From Castellaniella sp049673105 (GTDB lineage Bacteria > Pseudomonadota > Gammaproteobacteria > Burkholderiales > Burkholderiaceae_B): a stretch of DNA of 64,000 nt. Both the position numbers and the translations under genes were made by a program. Under the pieces are notes generated by a model. That model was not told where the DNA came from. It worked only from the letters and a program-made list of their open reading frames with translations, and made no database searches. How positions within the stretch are numbered: position 1 is the first letter of the stretch; each line of letters begins with the position of its first letter. This document shows, piece after piece, positions 56,900 through 64,000 of this stretch. Location of the stretch: positions 62,001 through 126,000 of the forward strand of contig NZ_JBATXG010000008.1 of assembly GCF_049673105.1 (NCBI RefSeq), written 5' to 3'.

Positions 56900-58179
56900 A
56901 CGGTATCGATGATCTGTTGTTGCTAACCTACCGGTTCCCGCCGACTGGCGGAGTTGGGTCTCGGCGCTGGGCAAAGTTTTCTAAGTATCTTTCACGTTTG
57001 GACTGGCGTATCCACGTTGTTGCGGCTAACTTCTGTCTCGACGATAAAGTTAATTGGGCGCGTGATGTAGCGGGTAATGATAATGTCTTGGTTCATCGTG
57101 TTTCGACGAGAGTGCCTGGATTCTTCTTTAAGCCTGCGCGTTCGCTTCTACAGCGTTTGGGTAGGCGTATCGCTTTAGGCGTGATGAGGCGCCATAAGGA
57201 GGCTATTGATATAGCGGAATTTGCTTTGTCTGATTATGTGACTGAGGCAAAGAAACTGATCAGTGCACGAGGAATTAATAAGGTTGTTGCATCAGGGCCG
57301 CCAGGGTCTTTGTTTTATGCTGGGGCGCTGCTTAAGATTGACTGTCCGAATATTGAGCTTACACTCGACTATCGTGATGCATGGGTGCATGATCGTGATT
57401 TTCACTTTCCTGAAAGGATTGGATTAGATAAGAAGAGACGTATCATTGCTTGTGAGGCCTTCGCACTTCGAGCCGCTGATCGAGTGGTGGTGGTTACGGA
57501 GGATATGCGTACGATGTTGCTTCAGACGTATCGCATCGATCCGGATAAGGTTCGTGTTATTCATAACGGCTTCGATCGAGAGGACTACCCTGCTGCAATA
57601 ATTGCACCCGATTTACCGCATTCTCCCGAGGTTCTGCGGATCTTTTACGGTGGTGTTCTTGGCACTAATCCCGATGGCCGTCTGCGCGCATTGGTTGAGC
57701 TTGCAAAGTGTTGTGAAGGTCTTGCAAGTGAAGGAGTATGTATTGAGTTCTTGCTGTGCTCTGATCTGCAGCCAGATTTTTTCGCTACATATGAATCTAG
57801 TATCTTGCGTGAAGCGACACGTTGCTCGCCTATGGTTGATCATGCTTCGCTCGTGCATGAAATTCTGGCGGCAGATGTCTGCCTGTCAATCAATGACATG
57901 AAAGATCCACACGCCTTTGGGACAAAAATCTTCGATTACATGGCGCTAGGCCGCCCGATGTTCCATGTTTCAAACGGTGGCCGCTTGTCTGAGCTCCTCG
58001 AACAATGTGGTGAGGTAACAGCAACTTATGATCCGCTATCACTTTCTGCTGCATTGCTTGATCTGTGGCGACGACATAGATCCGGGGCTCTGAGAAAGCA
58101 GTCGGTATCTTATGAGTGCTTTAACCTCAAAAGCCTTGCCGCGCGCTACGATGCTCTTCTGCGAGAGAGGCTGAATTGA
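56896..58179 (+). CDS. Glycosyltransferase, GT4-like
   Basis: This 427-aa GT-B glycosyltransferase starts MNGIDDLLLLTYRFPPTGGVGSRRWAKFSKYLSR, with the glycine-rich PPTGGVGS loop common to GT4 enzymes. DYRDAWVHDRDFHFPERIG and VVVTEDMRTMLLQTY lead to VIHNGFDREDY. The C-terminal nucleotide-sugar region is DPHAFGTKIFDYMALGRPMFHV. It overlaps the amidotransferase gene by 4 nt. Donor and acceptor are unknown. Confidence 0.85.
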   Translation: MNGIDDLLLLTYRFPPTGGVGSRRWAKFSKYLSRLDWRIHVVAANFCLDDKVNWARDVAGNDNVLVHRVSTRVPGFFFKPARSLLQRLGRRIALGVMRRHKEAIDIAEFALSDYVTEAKKLISARGINKVVASGPPGSLFYAGALLKIDCPNIELTLDYRDAWVHDRDFHFPERIGLDKKRRIIACEAFALRAADRVVVVTEDMRTMLLQTYRIDPDKVRVIHNGFDREDYPAAIIAPDLPHSPEVLRIFYGGVLGTNPDGRLRALVELAKCCEGLASEGVCIEFLLCSDLQPDFFATYESSILREATRCSPMVDHASLVHEILAADVCLSINDMKDPHAFGTKIFDYMALGRPMFHVSNGGRLSELLEQCGEVTATYDPLSLSAALLDLWRRHRSGALRKQSVSYECFNLKSLAARYDALLRERLN

Positions 58180-59258
58180 GGGTCGGTCGCTTTGTTCCGC
58201 CATCAATCAAGCCTTATTCTCTTGACGAAGTGGCTCTTGAGCGGTTGACAGGCCGACACTGGACTTATGCTGTTAGTGGAAAGGCTGCTATCTATCATTG
58301 TCTACGCGCAATGAATGTGTCGGGAGCGGTTGTAGTGCCGATTTATGCATGTGAGTCGATCTTGGTACCGATCAGGGGGCTTGGACTGGAACCAGTATTT
58401 GCAGATATAGACCCTGACGACTTGAATCTATCATTTGAGTCATTTGTATCGATTGTTTCGCAGAGGCCTATTGATGCTGTTGTTGTGCCGAGCCTATATG
58501 GGAATCCTGCGGATCTAGGGCGCTTTGAAGCTTTTTGTCGCGATCATGGAGTTGTCATGATCGACGATGCCGCTCAGAGCATGGGGGCTACGTTTGGTGA
58601 TCGTTGTGTAGGCACCTATGGCGATGCCGGTCTTTTCTCTTTCTCCCCGGGGAAAGCAACGGCGGGGCATGGCGGCGGTTTCTTTTGGGCTCGGCAGCCC
58701 TATTCTTTTTTGCGTAGCTCACATCCACTTGCGCATCGCGTGAAATGGCTCAATTTCTACTATTCACGTCTGCGTGCCTACGATACGAAACCTTATCGTC
58801 AGCTACTTCGCCTGCTTGATATTTTTGCTGGGCGACTTGACCGGAATCGATTTTGGAATGATCAGATGGAGCCCTTTGAAGAACCTATTCTTGGTGGAAT
58901 ATTGCATGCCTTGTTTAATGGAGGCTATGAGTTTCGTAACCATTGGCATTCGAAGTTCAAGAGTCTCCTGGCCTCAACGCCCATTTTGCGTATGGTTGTA
59001 GCTAAGCGTGGCGTGCCTCATCCCCATAAGTTGGTGTTGATTGCAGATAGCGCGGAGCGGGCAAAGAGCTTGGAGAGGTTTCTCGCAGGATCAGAGATAT
59101 TTAATTCGAGAGGTTATTTGCTCTTGACTGATTCGGTAAACCTTCAGGGGGGGGCATCTATTAAGGGAAGAGTCATTGAGCTTGCGATTGATGAGAGTTT
59201 CGAGAGAATGAGTTATCAATATAAAGCACTTGAGAAGTTTATCAAAGAGGTGGATTGA
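58176..59258 (+). CDS. DegT/DnrJ/EryC1-type sugar aminotransferase, divergent
   Basis: This 360-aa protein begins with TTG overlapping the previous stop by 4 nt. PLP-binding features are retained: VSGKAAIYHCLRAM, VVPSLYGNPADLGRF, MIDDAAQSMGATF and Lys160 in SFSPGKATAGHGGGFF. The C-terminal half is poorly conserved and unusually hydrophobic or aromatic. No 4,6-dehydratase or 3-ketoreductase precedes it, so its keto-sugar substrate must come from elsewhere in the pathway. It could be a lipid- or chain-level aminotransferase, but this is speculation. Confidence 0.75.
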   Translation: MRVGRFVPPSIKPYSLDEVALERLTGRHWTYAVSGKAAIYHCLRAMNVSGAVVVPIYACESILVPIRGLGLEPVFADIDPDDLNLSFESFVSIVSQRPIDAVVVPSLYGNPADLGRFEAFCRDHGVVMIDDAAQSMGATFGDRCVGTYGDAGLFSFSPGKATAGHGGGFFWARQPYSFLRSSHPLAHRVKWLNFYYSRLRAYDTKPYRQLLRLLDIFAGRLDRNRFWNDQMEPFEEPILGGILHALFNGGYEFRNHWHSKFKSLLASTPILRMVVAKRGVPHPHKLVLIADSAERAKSLERFLAGSEIFNSRGYLLLTDSVNLQGGASIKGRVIELAIDESFERMSYQYKALEKFIKEVD

Positions 59259-60250
59259 TGGGTGCTGTAATTGTATTGGATGATTCTTTTTTTCGAGAAT
59301 ATTTGCCAGTCTTTGCGACGCGTGAGTATTTGAATTTTCAGTCAAAAGAGTTTGGTTGGTTTGTTTCTGAAGATTTCGTCATGCCTTGGTTCATTACAAC
59401 AAAATTTGGCTTTCGTAGTTTACGCATAACTAGTTCACCAGTACAGATTGGACCTGGCGGTCTTCCTGATTCGGAACGGCATTTCCTTGAGGCTGCATGT
59501 TCTCTGGCGGCAAGAGAGTTGATTGTTGATCGGATTGTACAGCCGCAGAATAATGCTGTGTTCAGAGTGGTTCCGAAGGGCAGTGTGCATGCTCCATTCG
59601 GGAGCCTATTTGTGCCGTTAAAAAATCGTAATACAGAAGATTTATTTTCTGCTTTGCACTCTAAACATCGCAATGTGATTAGGCGAGCTGAGCGCGATGG
59701 TGTGGACATTGATGTTAATACAAATAAAGTGGGTGAGTGTATTGATTTGTTTCGTTCCACAATGGCGCGCTATCATATGGGTGTGCCGAAAATTTCCTAT
59801 TTCGACTCTCTATTTGAATCGTTAGGTAATCAGATTTTGCTGGCGGCTGCGACTAAAAATGGCATCATTCAAGGATGCGCACTTATTCCTTGGAATCGAT
59901 ATGGTGCATATTATTTTTGGGGAGGTAGTACCGAATTTCCATATGGCGGCTCGCTTAATTTATTGCATTGGAGAATCATTGATACCTTAAAAGATCTAGA
60001 TGTGGAAAAATATGATTTTGTTGGCGCCCGCTGCTCACCCGAGCCAGGTTCTAAACCGGAAAGCATCCAACGATTTAAGGCACGTTTCGGTGCGACTTTT
60101 GCTCCTGGGTTTCTCTGGAAATTTAATTGCCGTCCTTGGCGCTCCCGGGCCTTGACCGCTGCCCTGTCGGTGAGGGCGATGCTATCAGGTCGATTTTCCA
60201 TGCCTGATCTAATAGATCAAGAGCGAGTGAGGCTAGGGGACAGAGTCTGA
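59258..60250 (+). CDS. FemAB/GNAT-like acyltransferase
   Basis: This is a 330-aa protein. The central and C-terminal regions resemble FemAB-type tandem GNAT enzymes: LHSKHRNVIRRAERDGVDIDV, MARYHMGVPKISYFDSLFES, GIIQGCALIPWNRYGAYYFWGGS and YDFVGARCSPEPGSKPESIQRFKARFG. Such proteins transfer aminoacyl or acyl groups, and some are found in exopolysaccharide loci. The TGATG junction with the aminotransferase gene suggests they act together, for example by acylating the new amino group. Confidence 0.78.
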   Translation: MGAVIVLDDSFFREYLPVFATREYLNFQSKEFGWFVSEDFVMPWFITTKFGFRSLRITSSPVQIGPGGLPDSERHFLEAACSLAARELIVDRIVQPQNNAVFRVVPKGSVHAPFGSLFVPLKNRNTEDLFSALHSKHRNVIRRAERDGVDIDVNTNKVGECIDLFRSTMARYHMGVPKISYFDSLFESLGNQILLAAATKNGIIQGCALIPWNRYGAYYFWGGSTEFPYGGSLNLLHWRIIDTLKDLDVEKYDFVGARCSPEPGSKPESIQRFKARFGATFAPGFLWKFNCRPWRSRALTAALSVRAMLSGRFSMPDLIDQERVRLGDRV

Positions 60251-61302
60251 TGACATCATTAAAGCAATCACGTACGGTTGTATTGACTTATGATTATGAA
60301 TTGTTTTTTAATCGTAGTGGTACTGTTTCCCGTTGTTTGTTGGAGCCAACCAACCATATCTTAAAATTGGCTCGTCAGTACGGTGGAATGGCGTCAACTT
60401 TTTTTGTCGATGCCACGCATTTACTGCGTTGCCGAGACACTAATGGTTCAGCAAGAGAAGAGTACGAGAATATTGCAAGTCAATTGCAGAGCATCGTTGC
60501 AGAGGGGCATCGAATTGAATTGCATCTGCATCCTCATTGGCTTGATGCTGTTCGTGAGGGGAAGACTTGGCAGTTCCCTGACTATAGGCGCTATCGTCTA
60601 CACGCTTTAACCCCAATGGAAATTCGTTCTTTGTTTATTTCAGGGGTTCAGGTATTACAGGAAATTGCCTCGGGCGTCCAGTCTGACTACCGGATCCGCG
60701 CTTTTCGTGCTGGAGGCTGGTCTATTCAGCCCAGTATGCAAATAATACAGGCAATGATTGCGGCGGGGGTAAATATTGATTCATCAGTTGGGCCTGGATG
60801 TTTCTCAACCAGTCGAACTCACCATTTTGACTTTAGGGCTGTTTCTGTAAAAAAGCCGTATTTTTTTACTTATGACGTGACATGTCCAGATGGTGACGGT
60901 CCGTGCGTTGAAGTTCCAATCTCAACGTTTCGCATAAAATTTATAGATCGTTTAGCAAAAAGATTGGAAATATTTTGTGCGCCAAATAGTGGTCAGCCAT
61001 TTGGAGACGGGATTGGCATGCAGGTTCCAACGCAATATGCTGGTTTTTATTCAACTATGCTGCGGAAATTCCGGACTGAGACGACCTTTCTTTCATTGGA
61101 TAATTTGTCGCCCTATACATTAAAACGTGAGCTTCAATGTGAGAATAACTATCTTTGCTTCATCTCTCATCCGAAACTGATGTCGATAAAATCGCTAAAA
61201 CTTTTGGAGCTGCTCGCTAGCGATATCAAGAATAAATTTATGACCGTTGGTGAGGTTGCGTCAAAAATTAGGAAAGAGAATGCGGATTCTTTATCTATCT
61301 GA
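60250..61302 (+). CDS. Polysaccharide deacetylase family protein
   Basis: This 350-aa NodB-like protein starts VVLTYDYELFF, with Asp in the motif 1 position, and has HRIELHLHPHWLDAV, the metal-binding His pair, near residue 95. RAFRAGGWSIQPS follows as motif 3. There is no signal peptide, so it works in the cytoplasm on a precursor sugar or lipid-linked sugar. The first base of its ATG is the last base of the previous stop. It may remove an N-acetyl group before re-acylation by the FemAB-like neighbour. Confidence 0.8.
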   Translation: MTSLKQSRTVVLTYDYELFFNRSGTVSRCLLEPTNHILKLARQYGGMASTFFVDATHLLRCRDTNGSAREEYENIASQLQSIVAEGHRIELHLHPHWLDAVREGKTWQFPDYRRYRLHALTPMEIRSLFISGVQVLQEIASGVQSDYRIRAFRAGGWSIQPSMQIIQAMIAAGVNIDSSVGPGCFSTSRTHHFDFRAVSVKKPYFFTYDVTCPDGDGPCVEVPISTFRIKFIDRLAKRLEIFCAPNSGQPFGDGIGMQVPTQYAGFYSTMLRKFRTETTFLSLDNLSPYTLKRELQCENNYLCFISHPKLMSIKSLKLLELLASDIKNKFMTVGEVASKIRKENADSLSI

Positions 61303-62356
61303 CTGCTATATCGAATCAAGTATTTTTGCAAGTCAAGTGCATAGTCTGTGTGAGCATCAATGCAAATTTCTCGATGTAACGTTGCTTGCCCATACCCATG
61401 GGAAAAATCGTTCATTTATAAAATATAACTACGATATTATATTGCGCCGTTGGATACCGAATATGTCGGTGCCCTTTATTGCCGCAGCTGTTGGTGTGTG
61501 GTACAGGCTTACGGGGATCTTGACTGGATATGATGTCTTGCATGCCCGTGGGCATGTCATGAGTTTTGTTGCGATAACGTCTCAATCTTTTACTAGTAAA
61601 AAAATTAGAGTTATAGCGGATATTCGTGGTGAATCTGCCGCAGAAGGGTTCGGTTCTGGATCGAGACTCACGCGTTGGCTTAAAGTGAAATTTGTTCGAT
61701 GGATAGAGGCGGTAATTTTTAAAAAATCTGACCATATCTTATTTGTTAGCGAGGCGATGGCAGAACATTTTTGCTCGATGTACAAAATACCTGATTCTAA
61801 GGTTTCGGTCTTTCCAACCCTTGTGAATACAAAGTTCTTTTATCGATCTTCTGATTTGCGAGCTAGGAAGCGCAAGGAACTAAAAATTAATGAGGGTCAA
61901 TTTGTTTATGTGTATTCTGGCGGAATTAGTTACTGGCAAAATATAGATAAGATAATATATCGTTTTGTAAATATATCGAAGTCCAGCAATCGTTTCGTTC
62001 TTTTAATTCTCACTACCGCCCCTGATAAAGTCAAAGAGATTGTTGTGAAGGCTGGGGGGGCAAACGAGAATATAATTGTACTTCGAGTGCCGTACGAAGA
62101 GGTTGGGGCCTATCTAAATGCAGCTGATGCAGGTTTGCTTATTAGAGACGATAGCATTATTAATCGTGTGGCGTCTCCAACTAAGGCGAATGAGTATGTT
62201 GCCTGCGGTCTACCTGTAATAGATGGGTTAGAGGGAATAGGGGCTTTCGATATTTCACCTTGGATTCGACAGGTTATTGATTTTCGATCACTAGATGAAG
62301 TTGCCTTGGGGCACCGTGATATCTATGCTGGCTTGTGTTCAAAAGATAGTGTGTGA
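61280..62356 (+). CDS. Glycosyltransferase, GT4-like
   Basis: This is a 358-aa GT-B protein. The N-terminal MRILYLSDCYIESSIFASQVHSL and the DHILFVSEAMAEHF helix precede a C-terminal domain with FVYVYSGGISYWQNIDKII and SPTKANEYVACGLPVI, which includes the expected E of the nucleotide-sugar site. The start at 61280 overlaps the deacetylase gene by 23 nt; the in-frame TTG/GTG codons further upstream are less likely. Very AT-rich. Confidence 0.82.
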   Translation: MRILYLSDCYIESSIFASQVHSLCEHQCKFLDVTLLAHTHGKNRSFIKYNYDIILRRWIPNMSVPFIAAAVGVWYRLTGILTGYDVLHARGHVMSFVAITSQSFTSKKIRVIADIRGESAAEGFGSGSRLTRWLKVKFVRWIEAVIFKKSDHILFVSEAMAEHFCSMYKIPDSKVSVFPTLVNTKFFYRSSDLRARKRKELKINEGQFVYVYSGGISYWQNIDKIIYRFVNISKSSNRFVLLILTTAPDKVKEIVVKAGGANENIIVLRVPYEEVGAYLNAADAGLLIRDDSIINRVASPTKANEYVACGLPVIDGLEGIGAFDISPWIRQVIDFRSLDEVALGHRDIYAGLCSKDSV

Positions 62357-62408
62357 TGGCGTTCCATTGTTTTGGTTATTTTCTCGCTATGAATTTTAGC
62401 GTAATGAT

Positions 62409-63560
62409 ATGAAGATTCTCCATGTTATTACTGGACTTGCTGATGGTGGTGCGGAGGCAGTGCTTTACCGCGCTTGTAAGCAAGGTCATTCTGATGAGCA
62501 TGTGATCGTATCGCTACAAGGCGTAGGAAAATATGGGGCGATGTTGAGAGAATTAGGATGTATTGTATATTCTCTTGACGCATATTCTGGATTATCTGCA
62601 ATCTGGGGATTATTCAAGCTTCGTCGTATTATTAAAGAACAAGCACCAGATGCAGTGCAGACGTGGATGTATCATGCTGATTTCTTAGGTAGCCTCGCTG
62701 CGCGATTGGCAGGATGTTCTGCTATATATTGGGGGGTGCACAATACTAATCTTTTTTTTGGAAAAACACGATGGACGACGTTTTTGGTTGCAAAAATTAA
62801 TTCTTTTTTTTCATATTGGATACCGGCTAAGATTATTTTTTGTGCAAAGAAATCTAGAGAATTTCATCTTGAATTTGGTTATTGTGATGAACGAAGCGTA
62901 GTCATACATAATGGGTATGATACGGATTTTTTCTGTCCTGACTTGGGTGCTCGTGCTGAAGTGCGGCGAGGGTGGGGAGTTCCTGATGATTTTCCTGTGA
63001 TTGGGTTGGTTGCGCGATTAGATCCAGATAAAGATCATGATAATTTGCTCGCTGCCATATCAATACTCCGCGCGAAAGGGGGGCGGTTTAAATGCGTGTT
63101 AGTGGGATCTGGTCTGAGTATAAATAATCCAGATTTATTGTGTAAAATGAAATCTCATGAACTAGATAATGATCCTGATGTGATTTTGGCTGGACAGCGA
63201 CCTGATATTCAGAGAGTCATGAATGCGTTGGATATCCATGTTCTCTCTAGTTCAAGTGAGGCATTTCCGAATGTTCTTTGTGAGGCAATGGCTTGTGGGA
63301 CCCCGTGCGTGACGACAGATGTTGGGGATGCTGCATTGATCGTGGCCGACACTGGATGGATTGTGCCATCAGGGCGACCTGTGGAGTTGGCAGAGACCAT
63401 CGGTCAAGCATTGAAGGAGTATTTATCAGATCAGAACGCCTGGCGTGATCGGCAGCGTCGCGCACGGCACCGGATTGTTGATAATTTCAGTATTGAAAGT
63501 ATGGTAGAGGCATATCGCTTGGAATGGATGGCCCATGGTAGGAAGGGTTGTGATTTCTAA
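62409..63560 (+). CDS. Glycosyltransferase, GT4-like
   Basis: This 383-aa GT-B enzyme starts MKILHVITGLADGGAEAVLYRACKQ, the GGAE loop typical of GT4 enzymes. The middle linker has VIHNGYDTDFFCPD, the donor domain GLVARLDPDKDHDNLL, and the nucleotide-binding EX7E region SSSSEAFPNVLCEAMACGTPCV. It probably transfers a HexNAc or related sugar onto the growing repeat unit. A 52-bp gap separates it from the preceding glycosyltransferase gene. Confidence 0.87.
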   Translation: MKILHVITGLADGGAEAVLYRACKQGHSDEHVIVSLQGVGKYGAMLRELGCIVYSLDAYSGLSAIWGLFKLRRIIKEQAPDAVQTWMYHADFLGSLAARLAGCSAIYWGVHNTNLFFGKTRWTTFLVAKINSFFSYWIPAKIIFCAKKSREFHLEFGYCDERSVVIHNGYDTDFFCPDLGARAEVRRGWGVPDDFPVIGLVARLDPDKDHDNLLAAISILRAKGGRFKCVLVGSGLSINNPDLLCKMKSHELDNDPDVILAGQRPDIQRVMNALDIHVLSSSSEAFPNVLCEAMACGTPCVTTDVGDAALIVADTGWIVPSGRPVELAETIGQALKEYLSDQNAWRDRQRRARHRIVDNFSIESMVEAYRLEWMAHGRKGCDF

Positions 63561-63588
63561 ACATGTTAGTGATGGTGGGGAGTGGTCA

Positions 63589-64000
63589 ATGCGATGCTTG
63601 AGAATATCGGCTGTGGCTGATGTTTTTTCGGGTGTGGCATTGGCATTTGTATTGCAAACCAGTTGGCGGCTACCTGTCGGTGTGGGTCTGGGCGAAATGA
63701 TTCTGTCGGCCACCATGTTGATGGGCTTCATGGTGACGGCATTGATCTGGAAATTCGGGGGGCGATGCGATTTTCAGGGCATGCGGCATTGGGGGCCGCT
63801 GCTGGTTGCCGGGTATCTGCTGGTTGTGCTTTTGCCGCAAACCTGGCATTCCTCATCGATAAATTTGGCGGGCAGTTCGGTGAGAGATTGGCTGGCCTAT
63901 GCGTTCAGCCTGTTGTTTTTGTGTAGTATTGCTTTCCGTCCGACACATTATCGTCGTATGACGGCATCATTGATTGCTGGGTTGTTGTTGTTTTGGGTTC
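63589..64000 (+). CDS. Membrane protein, 5' part; possible O-antigen polymerase or ligase
   Basis: The frame is open from ATG 63589 (ribosome-binding site GGGGAG about 5 nt upstream) to the window end, so 137 codons are visible and the 3' end is missing. The fragment begins MRCLRISAVADVFSGVALAF and has at least three to four hydrophobic segments, including VGVGLGEMILSATMLMGFMV and DWLAYAFSLLFLCSIAF. This matches the N-terminus of Wzy/WaaL-type proteins. The locus has glycosyltransferases and flippases but no other polymerase, which supports Wzy. GC content rises again here. Confidence 0.6.
   Translation, partial: MRCLRISAVADVFSGVALAFVLQTSWRLPVGVGLGEMILSATMLMGFMVTALIWKFGGRCDFQGMRHWGPLLVAGYLLVVLLPQTWHSSSINLAGSSVRDWLAYAFSLLFLCSIAFRPTHYRRMTASLIAGLLLFWV

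Overview
The window looks like chromosomal DNA from a GC-rich betaproteobacterium of the order Burkholderiales, most plausibly family Alcaligenaceae (Bordetella/Castellaniella-like). The reasons are a Bordetella-style tripartite tricarboxylate (Tct) uptake system, an imuA-imuB-dnaE2 mutagenesis cassette, the uvrA/MFS/ssb neighbourhood, and a wlb/wbp-type locus for a di-N-acetylated, amidated mannosaminuronic acid. The assignment is inferred from gene families and order; no rRNA gene is present to settle it.

Layout. Positions 1-9.1 kb: the 3' part of a family III CoA-transferase gene, the tctCBA uptake operon (minus strand), a membrane diguanylate cyclase with two periplasmic sensor regions, and a TctD/TctE-type two-component pair. 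Positions 9.2-19.8 kb: uvrA, an MFS exporter, a complete dppABCDF dipeptide ABC transporter operon, and ssb. Positions 19.9-25.9 kb: a parDE toxin-antitoxin pair, then the SOS mutasome imuA-imuB-dnaE2 behind a near-perfect LexA box. Positions 26.2-27.7 kb: a nucleobase permease ending in a strong intrinsic terminator. Positions 27.8-32.8 kb: an RfaH-type antiterminator, an O-antigen ligase-like gene (minus), an autotransporter, and a decayed HigB/HigA-like module with intact antitoxin, deleted toxin and a surviving palindromic operator.

Positions 33.0-64.0 kb are one long co-directional surface-polysaccharide locus. Its untranslated leader carries an 11/12 match to the enterobacterial ops element, the DNA signal for RfaH, and an RfaH-like gene lies about 5 kb upstream. 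The first block (33.1-41.0 kb, GC-rich) encodes WbpD/WbpE/WbpB/WbpI enzymes for UDP-ManNAc3NAcA, the HisH/HisF/WbpG amidation set, an EPS-associated MarR-type regulator and a Wzx flippase. A broken ABC-exporter gene (amber codon plus large internal deletion) at 41.0-41.8 kb marks a visible change to AT-rich DNA. The second block (41.8-50.3 kb) is a full set of CMP-pseudaminic-acid activities (PseB, PseC, a PseF-like cytidylyltransferase domain, PseG, PseH, PseI). Two of its proteins are fusions, and an extra methyltransferase, aldo/keto reductase and class III aminotransferase suggest a non-standard nonulosonic acid. The third block (50.4-64.0 kb) has a WecB-like epimerase, an unrecognised GT-B-like protein, a second flippase, an SGNH hydrolase, an asparagine-synthase-like amidotransferase, a DegT aminotransferase, a FemAB-like acyltransferase, a polysaccharide deacetylase, three glycosyltransferases and the start of a membrane protein.

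Working model: RfaH-like protein is recruited at ops and lets RNA polymerase traverse the roughly 30-kb operon. The encoded enzymes make amidated ManNAc3NAcA and a pseudaminic-type sugar, and flippase, polymerase and ligase then build an O-antigen or capsule-like glycan. Not seen in the window: WbpA (UDP-GlcNAc 6-dehydrogenase), an initiating sugar-phosphate transferase, tRNA or rRNA genes, CRISPR arrays, or intact insertion sequences.
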